Numbered from the stretch's first letter, positions 8,449 through 17,281 are shown. The stretch is 64,000 bases of DNA from Propionibacteriaceae bacterium (GCA_017306015.1 JAFKJK010000014.1:1-64000); one strand, 5' to 3'. A program made the numbers and translations. Notes: generated by a model not told the origin, from the sequence alone.

Positions 8449-9291
8449 ATGCCGATCAGCGAAGGCCAGCTCGACCACCTCATCACTGCCGCCGATCCCA
8501 GCCGCGGCACGCCGGACGAACGCATCCTGGAGCAGACCTGGGCGCACGTCACGACCGACCTGGACTCCGGGGCCGCCGTACCGTTCCGGCGCCGCAGCCG
8601 GCTGATCCGGCTCGGCATCGGCATCGCCGCGGTGGCGGCGCTCACCGCCGCCGCTCCGTTCATCGCCACCCGTACCGGTGAGTGGAATCCACCGGAGTGG
8701 GTCTCCGCCGGCGGGCCCGGAGAGATCTACCGCCTCGACGGCAGCGACTTCGCCTCCCAGCTCGCCGCGCTCGGCGCCGACATCCCCTATCCGGACCAGG
8801 CCAGCCGCCAACAGGTGCTGGACAACCTGGTCACCGAGTTCGCCGGCGGCCCCGAGCCCGTCGCTGCGAGCACCGGCGCGCTGCGCGCGGACCTGGCTCG
8901 CAGCGCGATCTGCGCCTGGGCCCGGACGTGGCAGGCTGCCAACAGCGCCGGCGACGCGCAGCTGCGCAGGACCAGCACGGACGCGCTGGCCGGCGCCCTC
9001 ACCTGGCCGGCGGTCACCGACGTCGACCCGCACCCGTCCATCGACGGCGACAAGACCGACGACGGCCGCGGACCGACCGTCTTCGGAGACCTGCCCGGCA
9101 TCATCCACGCCGCCCGCCACAACGACCCCACCGCCCTGGCCAAGGGGCTGGAACAGAACAGCTACTACTGCGCCTACAACGACGAACGACAGCCCCGGGT
9201 CGCCCAGGAGCAGGGCGCGCCGACAGCGGCGAAGGACCGGCCGGCGGTGCCGACCACCCCGCCCAGCGCCGCTTCGTCGACGAACAAGTGA
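8449..9291 (+). CDS. Single-pass membrane protein coupled to ECF sigma gene
   Basis: I do not recognise this 280-residue protein as a known family. The N-terminal 50 residues are cytoplasmic, a transmembrane helix spans about 52-71 (LIRLGIGIAAVAALTAAAPFIA), and about 210 residues lie outside. It has no zinc anti-sigma signature (His-x3-Cys-x2-Cys). Its stop is 2 bases before the ATG of the sigma factor gene and a GTG of that gene overlaps it, so the pair is coupled. The topology and position suggest a regulator of the sigma factor, or a member of the membrane-protein class often found with small actinobacterial ECF factors. This is inference. Confidence 0.75.
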   Translation: MPISEGQLDHLITAADPSRGTPDERILEQTWAHVTTDLDSGAAVPFRRRSRLIRLGIGIAAVAALTAAAPFIATRTGEWNPPEWVSAGGPGEIYRLDGSDFASQLAALGADIPYPDQASRQQVLDNLVTEFAGGPEPVAASTGALRADLARSAICAWARTWQAANSAGDAQLRRTSTDALAGALTWPAVTDVDPHPSIDGDKTDDGRGPTVFGDLPGIIHAARHNDPTALAKGLEQNSYYCAYNDERQPRVAQEQGAPTAAKDRPAVPTTPPSAASSTNK

Positions 9292-9293
9292 CC

Positions 9294-9875
9294 ATGGGCG
9301 GCATCAGCAGCGCGGACTTCGAGGGGTTGTACCGCGCTCACGCAGGGGAGATCCTCGGCTACCTCAGCAGGCGGGCGGACGCGAGCGACGCCGCGGACCT
9401 GCTCGCGGAGACCTTCCTGTGCGCCTGGCGGCGTCGGGGCGACCTCCCCGCTCCCGACCAGCGCCGGGCCTGGCTGTTCACCACCGCCCGGCGGCTGCTC
9501 CTCGCGCACTACCGTCACCCGGCGCCCAGGCCGGTGCCCACCGTGGAACCGCGGCAACCGTCACCGGCGACCACGGACGGGCTGAACACCGACATCGTCG
9601 CCGCCGTCCTGGCGGAACTCCGCGAGCCCGACCGGGAACTCCTCACGCTGACGGTCTGGGAGCACCTCCCGGTGGTCGAGGCCGGCCGGATCCTCGGTCT
9701 GTCCGGCGGCGCGGCCCGCGTCCGGCTGCACCGGATCCGGCAGCGCCTGGCGGCCGACCCGCGGCTGGTCGGCTTGGTCGAGGTCAGCTCACCGCGGATG
9801 GGCGGCACGCCGACCAAGCCCCACGCCCAGGATCCGGCGCCCAGCGGTGGGGTGGCCCAGCCGGCCGCCTGCTGA
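9294..9875 (+). CDS. ECF-type RNA polymerase sigma factor
   Basis: This 193-residue protein has the two domains of group 4 sigma factors. Region 2 is at the N-terminus: YRAHAGEILGYLSRRADASDAADLLAETFLCAWRRR, then AWLFTTARRLLLAHYR. Region 4 is around 105-165: LAELREPDRELLTLTVWEHLPVVEAGRILGLSGGAARVRLHRIRQRL, a helix-turn-helix. The last 30 residues are Pro-rich and unstructured. ATG 9294 is used here; GTG 9288, overlapping the preceding stop as GTGA, would add two residues. Gene order is unusual in that the putative membrane partner comes first. The target promoters cannot be read from this window. Confidence 0.9.
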   Translation: MGGISSADFEGLYRAHAGEILGYLSRRADASDAADLLAETFLCAWRRRGDLPAPDQRRAWLFTTARRLLLAHYRHPAPRPVPTVEPRQPSPATTDGLNTDIVAAVLAELREPDRELLTLTVWEHLPVVEAGRILGLSGGAARVRLHRIRQRLAADPRLVGLVEVSSPRMGGTPTKPHAQDPAPSGGVAQPAAC

Positions 9876-9876
9876 C

Positions 9877-11805
9877 TCAGGACCTCCAGGTCCGCCAGAG
9901 CCGGGCGTACTCGCCGTCCGCCGCCATCAGTTCGGCGTGCGAGCCGAGCTCGGCGATCCGGCCGTCGATCACCACGGCGATCCGGTCGGCGTCGTGGGCG
10001 GTGTGCAGCCGGTGCGCGATCGCGATCACCGTCCGGTCCTCCAGCAGGGCGGCCATCGAGCCTTCCAGGTGGCGGGCGGTGCTCGGGTCGATCAGCGACG
10101 TGGCCTCGTCCAGCACCAGCGTGTGCGGGTCGGCGACCATCAGCCGGGCGAGCGCGATCTGCTGTGCCTGCGCCGGAGTCAGGTGCGCGCGCCCGTGGCC
10201 GAGCACGGTGTCCAGGCCGTTCGGCAGCCGCTCGACCCAGTCCAGCGCCTCCACCGCACGAAGGGCGTCCAGCACGGCGACGTCGGCCGCGCCGCCCTCC
10301 AGTTGCTGGTCGCGGGCCAGGACGATGTTGTCCCGGACCGTCCCCACGAACACGTGGTGCTCCTGGGTGACCAGCGCCACCTCGGTGCGCAGCACGTCCA
10401 GCGGCAGCGTCATCACGTCCACGCCGCCGATGTCGACCTCGCCGGTGCGCGGGCCGTTGATGCCGGCCAGCAACCGTCCCAGCGTCGACTTGCCCGACCC
10501 GGACGGGCCGACGATCGCCAGCCGCTCCCCCGGCTTGAGGTCCAGCTCGATGCCGTGCAGCACGTCGACGCCCGGACGGTACGCGAACCGCAGGTCGTGA
10601 CCCTCGACGTCCGAGCCCTGCGGACGGTCGTCGCCGGCCACCCGGTCCTCGGGCAGCTGGGACACGCCCAGCAGCCGCGTCGTTCCGGCCAGCCCGACCT
10701 GGAGGGTGTCGAAGACCTGGATCAGCCGGTCCATCGGGTCGACGAGCCCCTGCACGTAGATGGCGGCGGTCGTGATCTGGCCCAGGGTCACCCAGCCCTG
10801 GGAATAGCCGAGGGTGCCCAGCAGGACGACGCCGACCAGCGGCAGGTTGTAGGAGACGTCGAGGAAGATGAAGTACAGGTTCCGCAGCGTCATCGTGTAC
10901 CGCTCGGCCTGCGCACTGCCGTCCACCTCAACGTCGCCGAGGTGAATCCGGCGGCTGCCGATCCGCAGCGCCTCCACCGTCCGCGCGCCCTCGACGGTCT
11001 CGGTGGTGACCGAGTTGATCTTCGAGTAGGTGGTCGACTCGGTGATGTAGCCCGCCGCCGCGTAGCGCAGGTAGTAGCGGGTGGCCAGCCACAGCACGAC
11101 CAGCGATCCGGCGACCGAGGCGGCCAGGAACGCCGAGTTCAGCAGCAGCGCGACCAGCGTGGCCACGACCAGCACCGACGACATCACCAGTTGCGGCAGC
11201 GCCCAGCGCACCGAGTTGCTCATCTTGCGGACGTCGGACGTGATCCGGGTCAGCAGGTCGCCCGAGGACGCCTGCTCGACCCGTCCCAGGGGCAGCCGCA
11301 GGACGGTGTCGACGACCTCCTCGCGGGCGGCGGCCAGCAGGTCGTAGCCGAGGACGGCCGACGCGCGCCGGGCCAGCAGCACCAGCACGGACTGCACGAT
11401 CACGACGACCACCACGCCGGCGACGATGGGGTCGATGTCGGCGACGGTGGCGTGCCCGCCGGCTACCTGGTCGACCAGGTCGCCGAGCATCCGCGGCACG
11501 ATCAGGCCGGCGACGGCGGCCAGGATGTTGGTCGCCAGCACCAGCGCGACCCGGGGCTTGCGCACCTTCAGCAGCCGGCCGAGGAAGGCCAGCGCGACCT
11601 GGCTGCTGGCCACCGGCAGCCCCTGCTCGGGGTGGCGGGAGTCCTCGTAGGTGATCCGGGCACGCTCGCGCCGCAGCAGGAACCGGCTGCGCAGAGCGCT
11701 CAACCGCTCCCACGGCCCCAGCCCCGGCATGACCCGCAGCTCCGGCGGGACACCGGTGACGTCCTGGGCTTCGCGCCAGGTGTCGGTCCGGGTGTCGACG
11801 CTCAT
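9877..11805 (-). CDS. ABC exporter half, catalytic subunit (degenerate signature)
   Basis: This 642-residue type IV exporter subunit has a six-helix transmembrane domain at about 75-370 and a nucleotide-binding domain after about 400. Walker A is canonical (GPSGSGKST, residue 433), Walker B with catalytic Glu is canonical (HTLVLDEATS), and the H-loop is present (AIAHRL). The ABC signature, however, is LTPAQ (residue 542) instead of LSGGQ. Its ATG overlaps the stop of the gene at 11802-13652, which has the complementary defects. The two must form a heterodimer with one working ATP site. Substrate unknown: multidrug or lipid export is the family default. Confidence 0.93.
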   Translation of the reverse strand: MSVDTRTDTWREAQDVTGVPPELRVMPGLGPWERLSALRSRFLLRRERARITYEDSRHPEQGLPVASSQVALAFLGRLLKVRKPRVALVLATNILAAVAGLIVPRMLGDLVDQVAGGHATVADIDPIVAGVVVVVIVQSVLVLLARRASAVLGYDLLAAAREEVVDTVLRLPLGRVEQASSGDLLTRITSDVRKMSNSVRWALPQLVMSSVLVVATLVALLLNSAFLAASVAGSLVVLWLATRYYLRYAAAGYITESTTYSKINSVTTETVEGARTVEALRIGSRRIHLGDVEVDGSAQAERYTMTLRNLYFIFLDVSYNLPLVGVVLLGTLGYSQGWVTLGQITTAAIYVQGLVDPMDRLIQVFDTLQVGLAGTTRLLGVSQLPEDRVAGDDRPQGSDVEGHDLRFAYRPGVDVLHGIELDLKPGERLAIVGPSGSGKSTLGRLLAGINGPRTGEVDIGGVDVMTLPLDVLRTEVALVTQEHHVFVGTVRDNIVLARDQQLEGGAADVAVLDALRAVEALDWVERLPNGLDTVLGHGRAHLTPAQAQQIALARLMVADPHTLVLDEATSLIDPSTARHLEGSMAALLEDRTVIAIAHRLHTAHDADRIAVVIDGRIAELGSHAELMAADGEYARLWRTWRS

Positions 11806-13652
11806 TCGTCCTCCTCCATACCGCGGCCGACCACCTGGCGATAGGCGGGCAGCGTGAGCAGGTCGCGGTGGCTGCCGCGGGCGACCTCGCGTCCGTCGAC
11901 GAGCAGGCTGACCTCCTCGGCGTGGTGCAGGATCAGCGGGGACGCGGTCATCACCACGGTCGTCCGGCCGCGGCGGTGGCGTACCAGCCGCTCGGCGATA
12001 GCCGCCTCGGTGTGGGCGTCCACCGCGGAGGTGGGTTCGACGAGCACGAGCACCTCGGGGTCGAGGAGCAGCGCCCGGGCGAGCACGACACGCTGACGCT
12101 GGCCGCCCGACAGCCCCCGGCCCAGCTCGTCGACCCGGCTCTGCCAGCCGTCCGGCATGGCGGCGAAGACGTCCTCGGCGGCGGCGGTGTGCAGCGCGTC
12201 CTCGGCTTCGGAGCGGCTGTGGGTGCCCCAGGGGTCGACGACCTCCTGCAGCGTGCCGGCGAAGAGCTGGCTGCCGGTGTCGCTGACGACGACCCGCTCA
12301 CGCAGGGACGCGAGCCGCACGTGCCGGTAGTCGACGCCGTCCGCTGTGACGCCCCAGTCGATCGCACCGACGGCTGCGTCGGCGCGGGCGGCGGCCGCAC
12401 GCTCGGCCTCGCGGGCTTTGCGGCGGGCACTCGCCTCGCGGCGGCCGAGGTCCTCGTCCTCGTCGGCCTCGTCCTGCTGCTGGCTCGGCAGGTAGCGGCC
12501 CAGCCGGTCGGCCAGTGCCGCCGAGTCGTCGGGGACGGCGCTGACCACGGCGAGGAATCGTCCCGGCTCGACGGTGACGCCGCTGGCCGCGTCCCGCAGC
12601 TGCGGACGCGGGGCGAGAGCCTGCTCGCCGTCGGCCAGCGGACTGGTCGCCGAGAGCAGGGTGATCGTCTTGCGCGCCGACACCAGGCCCTGCACCCACT
12701 TCTGGGCGAACTCGAAGAAGGTCTGCAGCGGGACCACCATGAACAGCGCGTAGCCGAAGAAGGAGATCAGCTGCCCGACGGTGAGCTCGCCGGCCAGCAT
12801 CTCGTGCGAGCCGAGCCAGACCAGCACCACCAGTAGCAGTCCGGACAGCAGGACGCCGATGGTCTCGGTGACGGCCTGCCAGGTTCCGGTGGCGACACCG
12901 AGCCAGCGCACCTTCTGGGACTGGTCCGCGTAGTTGCGTCCGAACGTCCGCTCACCGCCGATGCCGCGCAGGATCCGCAGGCCGGCGACGATGTCGGTGG
13001 CCATCGAGGTGAGCTCGGAGTTCTGCGTCCGCTCGGCCGTCTGGGCCGCGTTCAGCGGACGCAGGACTGGCGAGGCGGCGCCGACGAGCAGCGGCGCAGC
13101 GATGATCACGACCAGCCCGAGCGTCGGCGAGGTCGTGAACATCAGCACGCACACGAGCACGAAGGAGCCCAGCGCGCCGATCATCCGGGAGAAGACCTCG
13201 ATGGTCTGGCCGAAGACGTCGGCGTCCGAGGAGGCGATGCTGAGCACCTCGCCGGTCGGCGCGCGCCTGGGCAGGATGTGGCCCAGCTGGACGGCCTTGC
13301 GGGTGGTCAGCTTCTGGATGCCGTACATCGCGATCAGCCAGCCGCGGACCACGAAGGTGTGCTGGGCGATCCCGGCGGCCGCCCCGATGAGGATCACTAC
13401 GGTCAGCAGCCCGGCCCAGAACAGGACGGCGTGGACGTCGCCAAGCAGGATGCCGGAGTCGATCGCCTTGCCGAAGAGCAGCGGGCTGATCGCACCGGGC
13501 AGCATCCACAGCACGCCGGTCAGCGACATGGCCGCGACCACGTCCCATTGCACCCGCAGCGTCCAGAACAGGAATCTGCTCGGGCTGCGGGTGTCGGGAC
13601 GGGAGGTCTCGGCGGGGGTGTAGGCGTCGACCAGTGGCGGGAAATCGTGCAT
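11802..13652 (-). CDS. ABC exporter half, degenerate NBD without Walker A
   Basis: This 616-residue partner of the subunit at 9877-11805 has a regular transmembrane domain (LLFGKAIDSGILLGD, IGALGSFVLVCVLMF). In the nucleotide-binding domain, the place of Walker A reads VVSAVPDDSAALADRLG: no GxxGxGK[ST] at all. Walker B has lost its Asp (VLVLVEPTS), and the H-loop His is replaced (VMTASPLIL). The signature LSGGQ is intact (residue 514), as is a D-loop (SAVDAHTE). A highly charged insert (QQQDEADEDEDLGRREASAR and on, about residues 395-440) sits inside the domain. It can therefore only contribute its signature to the partner's ATP site. Confidence 0.93.
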   Translation of the reverse strand: MHDFPPLVDAYTPAETSRPDTRSPSRFLFWTLRVQWDVVAAMSLTGVLWMLPGAISPLLFGKAIDSGILLGDVHAVLFWAGLLTVVILIGAAAGIAQHTFVVRGWLIAMYGIQKLTTRKAVQLGHILPRRAPTGEVLSIASSDADVFGQTIEVFSRMIGALGSFVLVCVLMFTTSPTLGLVVIIAAPLLVGAASPVLRPLNAAQTAERTQNSELTSMATDIVAGLRILRGIGGERTFGRNYADQSQKVRWLGVATGTWQAVTETIGVLLSGLLLVVLVWLGSHEMLAGELTVGQLISFFGYALFMVVPLQTFFEFAQKWVQGLVSARKTITLLSATSPLADGEQALAPRPQLRDAASGVTVEPGRFLAVVSAVPDDSAALADRLGRYLPSQQQDEADEDEDLGRREASARRKAREAERAAAARADAAVGAIDWGVTADGVDYRHVRLASLRERVVVSDTGSQLFAGTLQEVVDPWGTHSRSEAEDALHTAAAEDVFAAMPDGWQSRVDELGRGLSGGQRQRVVLARALLLDPEVLVLVEPTSAVDAHTEAAIAERLVRHRRGRTTVVMTASPLILHHAEEVSLLVDGREVARGSHRDLLTLPAYRQVVGRGMEEDE

Positions 13653-13686
13653 AGCCGGCCAACATTACGCCGATCGGCGTCCCGCG

Positions 13687-14682
13687 TCAGCCCAGAATCA
13701 TGCGCAAGGTTGCGGCGAGTTCGACCGGGCTCGTCTCCTGGAGGTTGTGGCTGCCCGATAGGCGGACGGCGGTCGCGTCCGGGCGCGCCGTGGTGAACCG
13801 GTTCCAGGCGGCGTCGTCGACCAGCGAGAGGGTGGCGGCGACCAGGTCGATCGGGGTCTCGGAGGTCTCGATGACCTCCCACAGGTGCTCGGTCGTCAGG
13901 TGCTGCAGGGCTTGCGGGCCCAGAGCGCCAAGGTGGTGCTTCCAGACGACCCGTCCGTCGTTGGCGATGCGGGTGTTCAGGAAGACGCCGCGCTCGACGG
14001 ACGCGCCGCCCAGGCCGAACGCCTTGGCGCGCTCGACGATCTCCTCCCGCGACCCGAAGGACGTCGGCCCGTCCAGGAAGGACGCGACCATGGTGGCGGC
14101 CTCCGGCTTCAGCGGCAGGACGTCGACGAGGACGAGGCGGCTGAACTCGGCGCGTCCGGCCCTGAGGAGTTCGAGGCCGACCAGGCCGCCCAAGGACTGG
14201 CCGACGAGGGCGAAGTCGGGAGCCAGCAGGCCGGTGTCGAGCGCCGCGGTCAGGGCGTCCGCGACGGCTGGGGCGATCCGCTCCGGGGCGTAGTCGCCGT
14301 CCTCTCGCCAGCCGGAGTCGCCGTGTCCGGGCAGGTCGAGGGCGAGGAAACCGGCGCCGGGTGAACCGAAGTACCTGTCCCCATGGTTCAGGGCGGCAGG
14401 TGAACCGAAGTACCTGTCCCCATGGTTCAGGGCGGCAGGTGAACCGAAGTACCTGTCCCCGTGGTTCAGGGCGGCGCTCCAGGCAAGTAGCGTCGAGTCC
14501 CAGGTGTGGGCGTTCAGCGCGGCGCCGTGGGCGAGGACGACGCCGGCCGGGCCGGTGCCCCAGGCGAGGGCACTGACGCCGTCCGTTGGTTCGACGCGAC
14601 GGACCGGCGGGATCTCGGTGGCGCCGACCAGCGCCGCGTCCGAGTCGAGGAAGTCGAACTCTCCGGGCTCTGCCTGACTCAT
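13687..14682 (-). CDS. Alpha/beta hydrolase with inserted triple repeat
   Basis: An alpha/beta hydrolase of 331 residues. Oxyanion region VVLAHGAALNAHTWD, LALDLPGHGDSG, nucleophile elbow VGQSLGG, and the catalytic His in RLSGSHNLQET near the C-terminus are all present. Between the first two blocks, where family members normally run straight on, residues about 69-107 consist of AALNHGDRYFGSP three times, encoded by three 39-bp direct repeats (14361-14477). The frame is kept and all catalytic residues survive, so the enzyme may still work. ATG 14682 has GGAGG only one base upstream, which is too close. An ATG at 14742 or 14733 would read through repeat-like DNA and looks less natural. Confidence 0.85.
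   Translation of the reverse strand: MSQAEPGEFDFLDSDAALVGATEIPPVRRVEPTDGVSALAWGTGPAGVVLAHGAALNAHTWDSTLLAWSAALNHGDRYFGSPAALNHGDRYFGSPAALNHGDRYFGSPGAGFLALDLPGHGDSGWREDGDYAPERIAPAVADALTAALDTGLLAPDFALVGQSLGGLVGLELLRAGRAEFSRLVLVDVLPLKPEAATMVASFLDGPTSFGSREEIVERAKAFGLGGASVERGVFLNTRIANDGRVVWKHHLGALGPQALQHLTTEHLWEVIETSETPIDLVAATLSLVDDAAWNRFTTARPDATAVRLSGSHNLQETSPVELAATLRMILG
14361..14477. repeat. Three tandem 39-bp repeats inside hydrolase gene
   Basis: Units begin at 14361, 14400 and 14439; the first two are identical and the third differs in the last bases and one internal base. Each contains TGAACC and GGTTCA as inverted arms around a core reading GGGGACAGGTACTT on the minus strand. Cores of the type GGGGACAGGTAC are familiar from REP-like elements of many bacteria, so an expanded REP-type insertion is likely. 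No transposase is present nearby. Confidence 0.85.
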
Positions 14683-14697
14683 GCCTCCAGTATCCCG

Positions 14698-14863
14698 GTC
14701 GACCCACGTCGCCGTCCCGTCGACCAAGGTCATCGTTCCCATCGACCCACGTCATCGTCCCTGTCGACTCGTCGCCGTCACTGTCAACCCTCGTCGTCGT
14801 CCCGTCGACCTACGTCGTCGTCCTCGTCGACCCCACGTCGTCAATCCCTGTCGGCTCCCTCGT
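14698..14863. repeat. Degenerate about 21-bp tandem repeats
   Basis: About seven imperfect copies of a unit close to GTCGACCCACGTCGTCGTCCC lie end to end between the hydrolase start and the palindromic repeat at 14861. Copies vary in length and base composition, as in an old, decaying array. No coding pattern. It lies where the hydrolase promoter should be. Confidence 0.7.
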
Positions 14864-14940
14864 CGTCCCGGGCTTGACCCGGGATCCCTGTGAAGACGCC
14901 AGCAACGTCAACGGAGGTCCGGCGTTGGCCGGCACGACCC
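14861..14940. repeat. Composite palindromic (REP-like) repeat, decayed copy
   Basis: A perfect hairpin TCCCGGG-cttga-CCCGGGA lies in the left half (14861-14887). A worn second palindrome around CCGGCGTTGGCCGG lies at 14925-14940. The same two-hairpin layout occurs at 18755 and 19023, and in a variant form at 28078 and 28197, so this is one member of a dispersed family. Confidence 0.75.
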
Positions 14941-14952
14941 GACGGACGCGCT

Positions 14953-15552
14953 TCAGGCGGCCCGGACAGAGCCCGCGGCCGAGGCCAGCAGGGCACGGTG
15001 GAAGGTCGGGTCGCCGGTGAGCTCGGGGTGGAACGAGATGCCGGTGACCTTCCCCTGGCGGACGGCGACGACGCGGTCCTGCCACGTGGCCAGCTCCTCC
15101 ACGCCAGTGCCGAGCCGCGTCACGATCGGAGCGCGGATGAACGCCACCCGCACCGCGCCGAGCGCGGTCACCAGCGCGGTCTCGGCCGAGTCGACCTGGG
15201 GCCCGAACGCGTTGCGCTGGACGGTGACGTCCAGGACACCGAGTGACTGCTGGCCCGGTGCCGGGTCGACGACCTCACGGGCGAGCAACACCAGGCCGGC
15301 GCAGGTTCCCAGCGTCGGCAGCCCGGACGCGATCGCGTCCCGCAGCGGCTCGGCCAGCTCGAAGAGCCGCAGCAGCTTGTCGATGGTCGACGACTCGCCT
15401 CCCGGCAGCACGAGCGCGTCCACCCTCGGCCCGTCCGGCCCGACGAGGTCGGACGGTGCGCGCACCGGCACCACGTCGGCGCCGAGTTCGGCGAGCAGCC
15501 GGCCATGCTCCACCACCCCGCCCTGCAACGCGAGGAGCCCGACCCTGGTCAT
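14953..15552 (-). CDS. pdxT: Pyridoxal 5'-phosphate synthase glutaminase subunit PdxT
   Basis: PdxT hydrolyses glutamine and passes ammonia to PdxS in the ribose-5-phosphate-dependent route to PLP. All landmarks are present in 199 residues: VGLLALQGGVVEH at the start, LVLPGGESSTIDKLL, the nucleophile LGTCAGLVLL (Cys84), and the His-x-Glu pair SFHPELTGD (His175, Glu177). The ATG at 15552 is chosen because it puts the ALQG motif at the usual distance from the N-terminus. In most genomes pdxS and pdxT are adjacent. Here a toxin-antitoxin pair lies between them, so pdxT expression may depend on read-through or on its own promoter at 15553-15643. Confidence 0.95.
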   Translation of the reverse strand: MTRVGLLALQGGVVEHGRLLAELGADVVPVRAPSDLVGPDGPRVDALVLPGGESSTIDKLLRLFELAEPLRDAIASGLPTLGTCAGLVLLAREVVDPAPGQQSLGVLDVTVQRNAFGPQVDSAETALVTALGAVRVAFIRAPIVTRLGTGVEELATWQDRVVAVRQGKVTGISFHPELTGDPTFHRALLASAAGSVRAA

Positions 15553-15643
15553 CTGGGCTCCGTCCGGCAGACCGGAGCGGCGACCGCTGCCGACCCAGTC
15601 GGACGGCATCGCGATCCGTGGGTGAGGCGCGTACCTCGGGACG

Positions 15644-15985
15644 TCATAGGTCCAGCACCCGTCGGAGCCCGGCACCGATTGCGTCCATCAGGTTCGCCGG
15701 AAGTGCCACGCCGGTGACATCGAGGTCGGAACGATCGACGGTCATCGGCTGCGAGACGTTGACGACCGAGTCCTTCGGCAGGCCGGACGCCAGCGCTGGC
15801 ACGAAAACGTTGCCTGGGTGCCTGGCGAGCGCCGTGTTGGAGGTGAGCGGCAGCACGACCACCGTGGAGATGCGCGACGTGTTGTAGCGATCGGACTGCA
15901 GGACGACCGCCGGCCGACGCTTGGCGGGAGCGCTGCCCTTGGGCTCGCCGAAGTCGACCCAACCGATCCCTCCGCGCTGGATCAC
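15644..15985 (-). CDS. PemK/MazF family mRNA-interferase toxin
   Basis: This 113-residue protein fits the MazF/PemK type: RGGIGWVDFGEPKGSAPAKRRPAVVLQSDRYN at the start, ISTVVVLPLTSN, and LPKDSVVNVSQPMTVDRSDL. MazF toxins cleave single-stranded RNA at short sequences and are neutralised by a co-expressed antitoxin. The GTG at 15985 overlaps the antitoxin stop as GTGA and gives the typical N-terminus; a GTG at 15997 would add four residues. The position inside the pdxS-pdxT cluster is unusual. All conserved residues seen in the family appear intact, so it is probably active. Confidence 0.92.
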   Translation of the reverse strand: MIQRGGIGWVDFGEPKGSAPAKRRPAVVLQSDRYNTSRISTVVVLPLTSNTALARHPGNVFVPALASGLPKDSVVNVSQPMTVDRSDLDVTGVALPANLMDAIGAGLRRVLDL

Positions 15986-16230
15986 CACTCGTCCCACCCC
16001 TCGGCCAGGCGGTCGTTCGCCGCATGACGCAGCTCGGCGGAGTCCTCGCCCGGCTGCCCGACAGCGTCGATCGCTTCATCGATCTGCGCCGTCAGGTCGG
16101 CGTCGGCCAACTCGTTCGCGTACTGCTCGGCAGCGCGCCGATAGAACTCCGATCGCGTCATCCCGTGCCTGCGCGCGACCTGGTCGAAACGCTCTGCGGC
16201 GTGGTCCGGAAGGCTGATCGCTGTCTTCAT
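15982..16230 (-). CDS. Ribbon-helix-helix antitoxin
   Basis: An 82-residue ribbon-helix-helix protein. The N-terminal MKTAISLPDHAAERFDQVARRHGMTRSEFYRRAAEQY is the DNA-binding fold, and the acidic C-terminal part (ELADADLTAQIDEAIDAVGQ and on) would bind the toxin. It comes before the toxin and overlaps it by 4 bases, the standard layout. ATG 16230 is used; ATG 16239 would add MGS and would be nearly leaderless behind the operator at 16241-16256. Autoregulation is expected from that operator. Confidence 0.92.
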   Translation of the reverse strand: MKTAISLPDHAAERFDQVARRHGMTRSEFYRRAAEQYANELADADLTAQIDEAIDAVGQPGEDSAELRHAANDRLAEGWDEW

Positions 16231-16240
16231 GGATCCCATT

Positions 16241-16256
16241 GTATAACTCTTTATAC
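16241..16256 (-). promoter_or_regulatory. Probable antitoxin operator / promoter
   Basis: GTATAACTCTTTATAC is a perfect inverted repeat (6-bp arms, 4-base centre) immediately upstream of the antitoxin start, and an AT-rich island in GC-rich DNA. Read on the minus strand it offers TATAAA/TTATAC, a fair -10 region. Ribbon-helix-helix antitoxins typically bind such sites to repress their own operon. Confidence 0.7.
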
Positions 16257-16308
16257 CGATGACCCTGGACCCGTGTGGCGCCGACCAACTGGCCCGCGGC
16301 GCAGTCGC

Positions 16309-17211
<903 letters not shown>

Positions 17212-17221
17212 GGTCGGCCGC

Positions 17222-17272
17222 TTACTGGTACATCACAAGATCCAGAATCACCAGCGATTGCTGGACCAGTAA
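17222..17272. promoter_or_regulatory. Divergent pdxS/pdxR control region, probable PdxR sites
   Basis: The 70-base gap between pdxS and pdxR holds TTACTGGT (17222-17229) and its inverted copy ACCAGTAA (17265-17272), and between them a palindrome CCAGC-gatt-GCTGG (17251-17264). MocR-type PdxR regulators bind repeated CTGG-containing boxes in such divergent regions and activate pdxST while repressing themselves when PLP is low. Assignment is by position and symmetry. Confidence 0.65.
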
Positions 17273-17281
17273 ACTCGCGGC

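Noticed and set aside
14361..14477. Possible CRISPR array (three equal units)
   Set aside because: Units are directly adjacent without unique spacers and lie in a coding frame; no cas genes are present.
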